Assembly: GCA_902463835.1 (NCBI GenBank)
Contig: CABQGZ010000279.1
Coordinates: forward strand, 1-5,302
Length of the DNA: 5,302 bases
Origin: an uncultured Lachnospiraceae bacterium
GTDB lineage: Bacteria; Bacillota; Clostridia; Lachnospirales; Lachnospiraceae
Direction: 5' to 3'
In this document: in pieces, positions 1-5,282 of the stretch
Position numbering within the stretch: position 1 is the stretch's first letter
How the letters are laid out: each line of letters begins with the position of its first letter
Program-made: the position numbers and the translations under genes
Notes under the pieces: generated by a model
Seen by the model: only the letters and a program-made list of their open reading frames with translations
What the model was told of the DNA's origin: nothing
Databases searched by the model: none

Positions 1-10
1 TTTGCGATTT

Positions 11-40
11 GTGGCACATCGTGCATTGCTTGCCACTTTT
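11..40. terminator. Possible weak hairpin of an upstream transcription unit
   Basis: GTGGCA at 11-16 is perfectly complementary to TGCCAC at 31-36, with a 14-base loop, and is followed by TTTT at 37-40. This could be the weak terminator of a gene left of the window. The stem is only 6 bp and the T-run is short, so it may be chance. Confidence 0.2.
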
Positions 41-104
41 GAGAATCAAAAAATAATTCTTAAATTAAGGCAATGTCGGCTATCTTTTTCGTGTCGAATA
101 CCGT

Positions 105-132
105 TATACTAATTGAAAGCGCTTTTACAATT
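105..132 (+). promoter_or_regulatory. Possible -10 box and interrupted palindrome upstream of the sigma gene
   Basis: TATACT at 105-110 resembles a sigma-A -10 box, but no convincing TTGACA-like -35 lies 16-18 bases upstream. Just after it, AATTG (111-115) and CAATT (128-132) flank the perfect palindrome AAAGCGCTTT (116-125), giving an imperfect dyad where transcription would begin. Such a dyad could be an operator or a 5' leader hairpin. The missing -35 would fit an activated promoter or one read by an alternative sigma factor, possibly by the sigma encoded next (autoregulation). That is inference. Confidence 0.35.
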
Positions 133-137
133 TGTGA

Positions 138-154
138 AAGGAGGGAATACCGTG
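138..154 (+). promoter_or_regulatory. Ribosome binding site fixing a GTG start
   Basis: AAGGAGG at 138-144 lies 7 bases before GTG at 152. The in-frame ATG at 113 would place this sequence inside the coding region and add 13 residues before the sigma domain, so GTG 152 is the better start. Confidence 0.8.
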
Positions 155-664
155 GATTCAGATTTCTTTTTGATTCATCGGATGAAGCGTGGCGATCAGC
201 AGGCTCTGGACAGCTTTGTTCGGAAATACTATCCGACCATTTCACGATACTGCTATGCACACACGCCCAGCAAAAGTGATGCAGAAGATATGACTCAGGA
301 AACCTTTGCACGGTTTTTCCGCTCCTTTCAGGATTATCAGCATCAAGGAAAGGCATTGCACTACTTGTATGTAATTGCATCCCATGTCTGCGCTGACTAC
401 GCAAAAAATCAAATGCCGTCAGAGGAACTGACAGAGAATTTGGAAGCAATCAGTGAAGACATCGATGCACAGTTTGTCGTTCGTCAGGCGGTCTATGCGC
501 TGCCGCAAGAACTGCGGGAAGTGACGATTCTATATTACCTTCAGGATTTGTCCCAAAAAGAGATTGCCAAAATTTTGTCAATCGGACTTCCGCTGGTGAA
601 ATATCGGCTTCGCCGTGCGAAGGAAGCACTACGAATCGCATTAGGAGAGGAGGATGACCAATGA
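152..664 (+). CDS. RNA polymerase sigma-70 family factor, ECF-like
   Basis: This 170-residue protein has the size and layout of an ECF (group 4) sigma factor, which directs RNA polymerase to a small set of promoters. A sigma-2 region spans about residues 15-87, including the typical DAEDMTQETFARFF stretch (43-56) that contacts core polymerase and the -10 region. A short acidic linker follows (about 90-106). A sigma-4 region spans about 107-162, with the usual L-P-x-E-x-R-E-V entry (117-124) and a helix-turn-helix (about 133-155, DLSQKEIAKIL then a basic helix) for the -35 element. The GTG start is set by a strong AAGGAGG. Its stop overlaps the next start as ATGA, so translation is coupled to a membrane protein and then to ABC transporter genes. 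This suggests it controls its own operon and perhaps a stress or antimicrobial-peptide response. The class is near certain; the regulon is unknown. Confidence 0.9.
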   Translation: MDSDFFLIHRMKRGDQQALDSFVRKYYPTISRYCYAHTPSKSDAEDMTQETFARFFRSFQDYQHQGKALHYLYVIASHVCADYAKNQMPSEELTENLEAISEDIDAQFVVRQAVYALPQELREVTILYYLQDLSQKEIAKILSIGLPLVKYRLRRAKEALRIALGEEDDQ

Positions 665-1398
665 AAGAAAGGCTAAAAAATGCTTTTGCGGACGCACCCC
701 ATCAGGAAGAAGAAATACAGCAGACCATTGCAGTTTCTATAGTGGCTTTGGTGGACAGCAACCGTAGAATGTCCTATTTTGAATTTCTGCATTCTCAGCT
801 GCCGTTTATTCAAAAACGCTGGTGGGCAATACAGGCCTTGCTTCTCTTGTCCACAGGTATTCTGCTGCAATGGATGGACAGCAGCTTTGGAACTCGCCGC
901 TGTCTTGGAATTGCCGCCCCCTTATTTGCTGTGTTGATTTTGCCGGAACTTTGGAAGAATCGCAGCTATGGAGCAACCGAAGTGGAAAGCACCACATATT
1001 TTACCCTCCGCCAGATCTATGCAGCAAGATTGACTTTGTTTGCCGGTATGGATGTGTTGCTGCTAAGTCTTTTCCTCGTTAGCACCTCCACAAATATGCC
1101 GATCACGATTTGGGAACTGGCGATTCAGTTTGTATTTCCCTTCTGCGTTTCCTGCTGTATTTGTCTGTTCTGCCTTTACAACTGTCGCACCGGGTCAGAA
1201 GTGTTGCCCATGTTCCTGTGCTTTGTCTGGGCAGGTATCTGGCTGCTGATTATCCTGGACGACCGCATCTTCAATCAAGTTTCTGTCCTCAGCTGGGGAA
1301 TGATGCTTGCTGCATCCATTCTCTTTATGGGATACTGCATCCTCCATGGGCAGAAACAACTGCAAAAGCAATGGGAGGCCAAACCAATATGGAATTAA
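661..1398 (+). CDS. Six-helix membrane protein in a sigma-ABC operon (anti-sigma-like or transporter subunit)
   Basis: This 245-residue protein has a soluble, acidic N-terminus (about 1-50) and six likely membrane helices near residues 54-72, 82-98, 124-143, 152-173, 181-199 and 207-228. There is no signal peptide and no zinc-binding HxxxCxxC anti-sigma motif. Between helices 2 and 3 lies an amphipathic stretch (107-123, E-x-E-S-T-T-Y-F-T-L-R-Q-I-Y-A-A-R). Helix 4 is unusually cysteine-rich (C162, C165, C166, C168, C171, C175). Its start overlaps the sigma gene stop by four bases and it runs 10 bases into the ATPase gene. Being next to an ECF-like sigma gene, with a cytoplasmic N-terminus before the first helix, it is a candidate membrane anti-sigma factor. 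It could equally be a second membrane subunit of the ABC system. No family name can be given from the sequence alone. Confidence 0.85.
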   Translation: MKERLKNAFADAPHQEEEIQQTIAVSIVALVDSNRRMSYFEFLHSQLPFIQKRWWAIQALLLLSTGILLQWMDSSFGTRRCLGIAAPLFAVLILPELWKNRSYGATEVESTTYFTLRQIYAARLTLFAGMDVLLLSLFLVSTSTNMPITIWELAIQFVFPFCVSCCICLFCLYNCRTGSEVLPMFLCFVWAGIWLLIILDDRIFNQVSVLSWGMMLAASILFMGYCILHGQKQLQKQWEAKPIWN

Positions 1399-2273
1399 CC
1401 ATTCAAAATTTATCAAAAGAATTTGGGCAGCTGAAAGCAGTTGATAATATTTCCTGTACGCTGTCCTCCGGTGTTTATGGATTGCTGGGTGTCAACGGTG
1501 CCGGAAAAACAACGCTGATGCGCATGATTACAACACTGCTCAAACCATCCTCCGGCGAAATCCTGTGGAACGGCAAGGACATTTTCCGGATGGACAGTGC
1601 GTACAGAAATCTCTTGGGCTATCTGCCCCAGGAGTTTGGATTCTATCCGGACTTTACCATTCAGGAATACCTTCTTTATATGGCATCCTTGAAGGGAATT
1701 CGCACCACCGAAGCAAACCAGATTGTTGCGGAGCGATTACACCAAGTGGGCCTTTCCAAGGTACGCAACCGAAAAATGAAGAAGCTGTCCGGCGGCATGA
1801 AACGCAGAGCGGGGATCGCGCAGGCCATGTTGAATGATCCCAAAATTCTGATCCTTGACGAACCCACCGCAGGACTGGATCCCAACGAGCGAATCCGTTT
1901 TCGGAATCTGCTCAGTGAACTGTCAGCAGACCGAATTGTGCTAATCTCCACGCATATCGTGTCGGACGTTGAGAATATTGCAAAAACAATTCTGCTGATG
2001 AAAGATGGACAGATTCAATGTACTGGATCATCTGAGGAGCTTGTCGCTTCCATCCCGGTGCAGGTTTGGACAATCACTGTTCCCCAAAGTCAGGCAAAGG
2101 TTTATATGGAGAGGTTCAAGGTATCCAATGTGAAATCCGTTCCTAACGGTATGCAGCTTCGCGTGTTGTCTGCCGGTAAGCCGACCGAAAACGCAGTGCA
2201 GGAGGAAATCACCCTGGAAGATGTTTTCCTGTATTATTTTGGAGAGAAGGGAGCGGATGAAAATGAGATTTGA
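1389..2273 (+). CDS. ABC transporter ATP-binding protein (ABC-2 / drug-export type)
   Basis: This 294-residue nucleotide-binding subunit powers an ABC exporter by ATP hydrolysis at the inner face of the membrane. All motifs are intact: Walker A GVNGAGKTT (34-42, K40), Q-loop glutamine Q81 (YLPQEFG), signature LSGGM (133-137), Walker B ILILDEP (153-159, catalytic E158), D-loop AGLD (161-164) and switch histidine H189 (ISTH). LSGGMKRR and the roughly 80-residue C-terminal extension after the core are typical of antibiotic, lantibiotic or Nod-type ABC-2 exporters. The chosen ATG has GGGAGG at 1373-1378 with a 10-base gap. An in-frame ATG at 1371 would use no better site, and the long open frame back to 1110 is only an overlap with the preceding gene. 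It overlaps its neighbours by 10 and 17 bases and almost certainly pairs with the permease that follows. The substrate is unknown. Confidence 0.95.
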   Translation: MELTIQNLSKEFGQLKAVDNISCTLSSGVYGLLGVNGAGKTTLMRMITTLLKPSSGEILWNGKDIFRMDSAYRNLLGYLPQEFGFYPDFTIQEYLLYMASLKGIRTTEANQIVAERLHQVGLSKVRNRKMKKLSGGMKRRAGIAQAMLNDPKILILDEPTAGLDPNERIRFRNLLSELSADRIVLISTHIVSDVENIAKTILLMKDGQIQCTGSSEELVASIPVQVWTITVPQSQAKVYMERFKVSNVKSVPNGMQLRVLSAGKPTENAVQEEITLEDVFLYYFGEKGADENEI

Positions 2274-3495
2274 ACTGATAAAGGTATTGCGGAAAACCAG
2301 CAGTAAGATTGCGCTTTTTGTCATGTGCGGCGTGCTGGTTTTGAGCTGCTATCTTACCACAGATGTCTATTGGGTAAATGAGCATGGAACAAGCGAGTAC
2401 GGTCATGCAGCTGCAATGAAGCTGAGAAGTGCCCAAAAGGCATGGGCTGGGCCATTGGACGAAGAAAAACTGAGCCAAGTGCTAACAGAGCTTCAAAGAA
2501 TCGCTGCAACACCGGAAGCGCGGTCAAAGGATGTTACGCAGAATGACATTGCCTACGGCTGGGGCCAGGGCATCGGAGGCATTCGAAATCTGATGAATTT
2601 TTCTTTTGCATCCGACTTTTCCAGCTACGATTATGACCGAGCTGAAAGCATCCGCGCGGATCAATTGAGCAATTTCTACAGCAATCGTATTCGCTTGCTG
2701 AAAAACTGGCTGAATGACAAAACCGGCCCTGCCTATGAACGCTTTTCTGTTGCTGAAAAAGCGTTTCTAATCCAGCAGTACGAATCCATGGAAACTCCAC
2801 TCTACTACGATTACATGCGCGGATGGACGCAATTATCCTATAATTCATCCATGCTGATTGCGCTATGCGCAATTGTGCTTGGGTACATAGTGTCCGGTAT
2901 TTTTGCTGATGAATTTCGTTGGCATACGGATGCATTGCTCTTCACAACTGCGCGGGGAAGAAATTCTGCTGTCCGGGATAAACTCAAAGCAGGGCTGCTA
3001 TTGGTCACGGTTGCTTATTGGACTTGTATTACAATTTATACCGCATTCACATTGGCATTTTTCGGGGCGGATGGAGCAAATTGCTATGTTCAGGCTGATT
3101 TTTCCGGCTGGAAATGCTTCTACAATATTACCAATCTCCAGAGGTATGGTTTGATTATCCTTTTGGGTTATGTAGGCAATCTGTTCTTTGCACTGCTCAC
3201 TATGTGGATTTCCGCAAAAACCAAGTCGGCAGTATTCGCGGTAACAGTTCCGTTTGTCCTGATTTTCATGCCGTCCATAGTCGAAAATCTGGATTCGTCG
3301 TTGATTGGCAAAATCCTATCCCTCATGCCAGAGCGGCTGCTCAGGATTGGCCAGGTCATGTCGTACTTTGATTTGCTGGAAATTGGCGGGAAAGTAATTG
3401 GTGCAATCCCAGCGATTGCAGTGTTGTATGCTGTACTGACAATCCTGCTGATCCCCATTTGCTATCGTCAGTTTTCAAAAACACAGGTGATTTGA
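2257..3495 (+). CDS. ABC-2 type transporter permease
   Basis: This roughly 412-residue membrane subunit is the likely partner of the preceding ATPase. One helix near residues 18-36 is followed by a hydrophilic stretch of about 155 residues (roughly 40-195), presumably outside the membrane. About five further helices follow, near 197-220, 247-270, 297-319, 325-343 and 380-403. One helix, a large outer loop and then a helical cluster is the common plan of ABC-2 permeases of the antibiotic or lantibiotic-immunity and Nat type. The start is ambiguous: ATG 2257 and ATG 2263 are in frame, and the purine-rich stretch 2241-2253 (GGAGAG, then AAGGGAG) suits either. With 2263 the protein is two residues shorter. 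It overlaps the ATPase gene by 17 bases. No strong terminator follows; a 6-bp stem (3496-3501 with 3521-3526) and a T6 run at 3538-3543 are the only hint. Confidence 0.9.
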   Translation: MKMRFELIKVLRKTSSKIALFVMCGVLVLSCYLTTDVYWVNEHGTSEYGHAAAMKLRSAQKAWAGPLDEEKLSQVLTELQRIAATPEARSKDVTQNDIAYGWGQGIGGIRNLMNFSFASDFSSYDYDRAESIRADQLSNFYSNRIRLLKNWLNDKTGPAYERFSVAEKAFLIQQYESMETPLYYDYMRGWTQLSYNSSMLIALCAIVLGYIVSGIFADEFRWHTDALLFTTARGRNSAVRDKLKAGLLLVTVAYWTCITIYTAFTLAFFGADGANCYVQADFSGWKCFYNITNLQRYGLIILLGYVGNLFFALLTMWISAKTKSAVFAVTVPFVLIFMPSIVENLDSSLIGKILSLMPERLLRIGQVMSYFDLLEIGGKVIGAIPAIAVLYAVLTILLIPICYRQFSKTQVI

Positions 3496-3498
3496 TCT

Positions 3499-3606
3499 AC
3501 GCATTTAGAGCTCGAAAAGTCGTAGAGCCGCAAGGAGTTTTTTCACAGTTTGGTATCTCGAAATGCGAGTATACGAGAACGCCAAAACCACCCTTTCTAA
3601 ATGCGT
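3499..3606. repeat. Repeat unit 1 with 11-bp inverted ends
   Basis: ACGCATTTAGA at 3499-3509 is perfectly matched in inverted orientation by TCTAAATGCGT at 3596-3606, bounding a 108-base unit. An internal inverted copy of the core lies at 3561-3566 (AAATGC). After the left end come GAAAAG (3514-3519) and a T6 run (3538-3543), features that recur in unit 2. The perfect inverted repeat is directly visible. Whether it is a miniature transposable element, a structured RNA or a protein-binding array cannot be decided here. Confidence 0.5.
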
Positions 3607-3679
3607 GAAAGCCGCCAATAGTGTGCGCATTTTAGGGCGAAAAAGCCTTGTGTTATCAGCACTTTTTTACACGAAGTGA
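3563..3679 (+). CDS. Possible small ORF, 38 residues, inside the repeat region
   Basis: ATG 3563 opens a 38-residue frame starting MRVYENAKTTLSK and ending LFYTK, with a basic middle (about residues 13-27) and a short hydrophobic end. The frame is open upstream to 3509, giving 56 codons without a stop. No ribosome binding site precedes the ATG; AAGGAG at 3532-3537 is too far away, and no start codon of this frame follows it at a normal distance. It overlaps the repeats, so apparent coding could be a side effect of conserved DNA. It may also be a fragment of an element-borne gene. I do not recognise a family with certainty. Confidence 0.2.
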   Translation: MRVYENAKTTLSKCVKAANSVRILGRKSLVLSALFYTK

Positions 3680-3735
3680 GTGGACGTGATATACCTATAT
3701 TATCATCAGCAAAAATAGGCTTAAAATGCGTACAC
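3621..3735. repeat. Repeat unit 2, a diverged copy of unit 1
   Basis: GTGTGCGCATTTTA at 3621-3634 pairs in inverted orientation with TAAAATGCGTACAC at 3722-3735 (13 of 14 positions). The layout mirrors unit 1 at an offset of about 125-126 bases. CGCATTTTAGGGCGAAAAAG (3626-3645) corresponds to CGCATTTAGAGCTCGAAAAG (3500-3519). A T6 run follows at 3663-3668, 37 bases from the core start against 38 in unit 1. The right-hand TAAAATGCGT matches TAAATGCGT of unit 1. The inner sequence is poorly conserved, so this is a degenerate duplication at best. Confidence 0.4.
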
Positions 3736-3754
3736 GGTGCATTCCTGCAAAACA

Positions 3755-3783
3755 TTGACAGCTTTCCACTTATCAGCTATAAT
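3755..3783 (+). promoter_or_regulatory. Perfect-consensus sigma-A promoter
   Basis: TTGACA at 3755-3760 and TATAAT at 3778-3783 are separated by exactly 17 bases, an exact match to the vegetative sigma-A/sigma-70 consensus. Transcription should begin near 3790, a few bases before a long hairpin. Exact consensus in both boxes is uncommon for chromosomal genes and suggests a strong, constitutive transcript feeding the hairpin leader and the small gene at 3879. Confidence 0.85.
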
Positions 3784-3794
3784 ACGGACATAAA

Positions 3795-3852
3795 AAGAAT
3801 GCAGACGCAAGCCAAGGCTTACCCTTGACAAACGTCTGCATTCTTCGTTTTT
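3795..3852 (+). terminator. 13-bp perfect hairpin with T-run: attenuator or short-RNA terminator
   Basis: AAGAATGCAGACG at 3795-3807 is fully complementary to CGTCTGCATTCTT at 3833-3845. The 25-base loop contains a smaller dyad (AAGCC 3809-3813 with GGCTT 3816-3820). The stem is followed, after CG, by TTTTT at 3848-3852. Starting about 5 bases after the predicted transcription start, it would end most transcripts as an RNA of roughly 60 bases or act as a leader attenuator for the gene at 3879. The T-run is short and offset by two bases, so read-through is likely. Confidence 0.55.
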
Positions 3853-3878
3853 CACTTCCAGAAAAACGAACTGAAATT

Positions 3879-4085
3879 ATGGAGGGAACAAAAAACCTAT
3901 TGAGTCGCAGGAAGAAACTCATCAACAACTCAAACATTCCACAGCATGCGATTGAATCCATTGCGAGATGTATCTTGCCGGATATTCTTGCGTATTACGA
4001 AAGTGAGGAAGGGCAGCAGCAGTTCCAAGAATGGAAAACAATACAAGAAGCGGAACAAGCAAAGAGAAATGATATAGTTATATAA
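3879..4085 (+). CDS. Small charged protein of unknown function, 68 residues
   Basis: The protein reads MEGTKNLLSRRKKL at the start, then a likely helical core with ARCILPDILAYYESEEG (residues 29-45), then a hydrophilic tail rich in Q, E and K. It has no membrane helix or signal peptide. It resembles short uncharacterised proteins I associate with mobile elements of Clostridia, but that is memory rather than a verified match. The start is uncertain. ATG 3879 has no Shine-Dalgarno. GGAGGG at 3881-3886 could serve TTG 3900 with a long 13-base gap, giving 61 residues. The frame is open back to TTG 3825, but that start would lie inside the hairpin. It is driven by the consensus promoter at 3755 through the hairpin leader and ends before a shared terminator. 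No function is assigned. Confidence 0.65.
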   Translation: MEGTKNLLSRRKKLINNSNIPQHAIESIARCILPDILAYYESEEGQQQFQEWKTIQEAEQAKRNDIVI

Positions 4086-4092
4086 AAGCAAA

Positions 4093-4126
4093 GATGCCTA
4101 GAAGGCCTAATAAGGCTCTAGGCATC
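4093..4126. terminator. Bidirectional terminator between convergent genes
   Basis: GATGCCTAGA (4093-4102) pairs perfectly with TCTAGGCATC (4117-4126). After a two-base bulge (4103-4104), GCCT (4105-4108) pairs with AGGC (4113-4116) around an AATA loop. On the plus strand it is followed by ACAGTTTT. On the minus strand it is followed by TTTGCTTTTA. It sits 7 bases after the small plus-strand gene and 25 bases after the stop of the minus-strand operon, as expected for a shared terminator. Confidence 0.8.
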
Positions 4127-4151
4127 ACAGTTTTCTGCCTATTGACAGAAT

Positions 4152-4589
4152 TTAAGTTTTATCTTGCTTATAACCATAAATAGCTTTCATCAGTTCTGGA
4201 TACGCATCATCGGCAATTCCACAGAGACGTTGAACAAGTTCAAGGACAACTTCACCAGCAGTATTCTCACTAACAATGCAATCCGTTTCTATATTGACAT
4301 CGTTATCTTTATCGATGACAAATTTTACCCATCTAAATCGATTGTTAAGTTCATTGCAAACCTTTAGGACATCATCAAGACGATCGGCCTTTGTGTGAGC
4401 TAAGCGATAGCAGCGAATAGCTACAGTATGTCCATCATCATCAAAAATTGAACGAACGGAAACTGTAGTTTCTTCTAGATTCCAACGTGTTTCAACATCA
4501 AACTTCCCGCTATTCAGTACATCGATATTATCATGATGAATTCCTTTGTCATCCATCAATTTAATATACGCTTCGGCTTCGTGCCTCAT
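4152..4589 (-). CDS. YbjN-domain-like protein
   Basis: This is a 145-residue cytoplasmic protein with no signal or membrane segment. The pattern fits the YbjN family (type III secretion chaperone-like fold, once called putative sensory transduction regulators). It has strands in the middle (about 41-63, TTVSVRSIFDDDGHTVAIRCYRL), then a helix with VCNELNNRFRWVKF (77-90), an acidic strand DKDNDVNIETDCIV (93-106), and the closing helix with AGEVVLELVQRL...DDAYPELMKAI (111-137). The start has AGGAGG (complement of 4597-4602) 7 bases upstream. It lies 27 bases after the TIR gene in the same direction, so the two are almost surely co-transcribed. The family's biochemical role is poorly known. Here it may act as a chaperone, inhibitor or sensor for the TIR protein, which is inference. 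Family assignment is by recall of the motif pattern. Confidence 0.8.
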   Translation of the reverse strand: MRHEAEAYIKLMDDKGIHHDNIDVLNSGKFDVETRWNLEETTVSVRSIFDDDGHTVAIRCYRLAHTKADRLDDVLKVCNELNNRFRWVKFVIDKDNDVNIETDCIVSENTAGEVVLELVQRLCGIADDAYPELMKAIYGYKQDKT

Positions 4590-4596
4590 TATGTAG

Positions 4597-4602
4597 CCTC
4601 CT
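4597..4602 (-). promoter_or_regulatory. Ribosome binding site of the YbjN-like gene
   Basis: The minus strand reads AGGAGG here, 7 bases before ATG at 4589. It gives the second gene of the operon its own strong initiation site, so the YbjN-like protein could be made at a higher rate than the TIR protein. Confidence 0.8.
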
Positions 4603-4616
4603 AAAACAATAAATTT

Positions 4617-5282
4617 TTATTTCGATAGTTTGCTATCGGTATAAGTATTCAAGGCGTCGATAAAGCTATCCCGCTTTTCCTCACGAATATGTGGTGTATT
4701 GCCAGATAATTGGGACATATCGTTAATGAAACTGGTTATTCGGGATTTCAGGTTGTAAAGCTCAGTAGAACTCAACCCCGTTTTGAATTGAATAGCAATT
4801 TTGCGAGGGTTGATTGCACCATCTATATCACTAAAATCAAATTCAGGCAGCAACATTACTGTTTTGCTGCAACTCAACACCCAAGCTGCGCCCATTTCAT
4901 TCAGGCATGCTGGACTGTTGTAATAGTTTTTGGACAGCACAAATATGACATGCAAGTCAAATTCGTTAAACTGATTTTTTAAGTACTCATAGATGTCCGT
5001 ATCATTTGGAATCCCATAAGGCTCAATTGATGAACAGAACATATTTCCGTCATTAAATCCCAATAATTCAAGTAGTTCGACAATTTGCTTTACTGCCGCG
5101 ACATCTTTTGATGAATGGCTAATAAATACTTTTTTCTTTTGAAGTTGACCAGTAATTTCATCTGACGAAATCATAGGTTGTAATTCCTCCGGTAGTTCTT
5201 CACTTTCTATTCGCCTGTAAGTTACTTTTGGATCCTCTGCTGATTGCATTTTTCCTTCAGAATTGTCCTGCATCATTTCCAC
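4617..5282 (-). CDS. TIR-domain protein, probable NAD-consuming effector
   Basis: The visible protein has 221 residues. An acidic N-terminal part (about 1-48) is followed by a TIR domain (about 50-180): strand A KKVFISHSSKD (50-60), a BB-loop-like region SSIEPYGIPND (84-94), a hydrophobic strand HVIFVLSKNYYNS (111-123), and SPACLNEMGAAW (123-134) with E129 at the place of the catalytic glutamate of SARM1-like and bacterial TIR NADases. The C-terminus (about 181-221) is a short helical tail. Many bacterial TIR proteins cleave or modify NAD in phage defence; activity here is inferred. No membrane helix is seen. The start is uncertain: GTG 5282 lacks a ribosome binding site, ATGs at 5276, 5273 and 5249 are alternatives, and the frame stays open to the window end, so the gene may begin outside. 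A YbjN-like gene follows after 27 bases. No ThsA-like Thoeris partner is visible. Confidence 0.88.
   Translation of the reverse strand: MEMMQDNSEGKMQSAEDPKVTYRRIESEELPEELQPMISSDEITGQLQKKKVFISHSSKDVAAVKQIVELLELLGFNDGNMFCSSIEPYGIPNDTDIYEYLKNQFNEFDLHVIFVLSKNYYNSPACLNEMGAAWVLSCSKTVMLLPEFDFSDIDGAINPRKIAIQFKTGLSSTELYNLKSRITSFINDMSQLSGNTPHIREEKRDSFIDALNTYTDSKLSK

Larger units (their letters stand above)
3496..3754. other. Long intergenic stretch with repeats, no firm gene
   Basis: About 260 bases lie between the permease stop and the promoter at 3755. The stretch contains five GCATTT-core motifs in both orientations, a diverged tandem repeat, small hairpins such as CTCG/CGAG (3557-3560 with 3566-3569), and one possible 38-residue ORF. 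It may be the downstream region of the transporter operon joined to the edge of a mobile or accessory segment. No transposase, integrase or attachment duplication can be shown here. Confidence 0.5.

Noticed and set aside
60..449. Minus-strand open frame of 129 codons across the sigma gene
   Set aside because: It runs antisense to a clear sigma factor, has no recognisable domain and covers the promoter region of the operon.
1110..1388. Long in-frame extension upstream of the ATPase start
   Set aside because: It lies almost wholly within the membrane protein gene in another frame. The ATPase domain begins normally at 1389 with a suitable ribosome binding site.
2534..2935. Minus-strand open frame of 133 codons inside the permease gene
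   Set aside because: It is the shadow of a well-supported gene, with no ribosome binding site and a composition rich in C, R, H and S typical of antisense frames.
3499..3735. CRISPR array
   Set aside because: The repeated cores are short, alternate in orientation and are few. There is no regular direct repeat with unique spacers and no cas gene.
3825..3853. A second promoter using TTGACA at 3825-3830
   Set aside because: No TATAAT-like box lies 16-18 bases downstream; that position falls in the T-run.
3825..3878. TTG 3825 as the start of the small protein
   Set aside because: It has no ribosome binding site, and the first codons would lie in the loop and 3' arm of the hairpin. The resulting N-terminus looks like translated hairpin sequence.
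4623..4638. CGATAG/CTATCG hairpin at the end of the TIR gene as a terminator
   Set aside because: It lies inside the coding sequence near the stop, has only 6 bp, and is followed by A-rich rather than T-rich sequence on the minus strand. The next gene is only 27 bases away.
4617..5282. Complete Thoeris system
   Set aside because: Only a TIR gene is seen. The neighbour is YbjN-like and no ThsA-type SIR2 or SLOG effector lies within the window.
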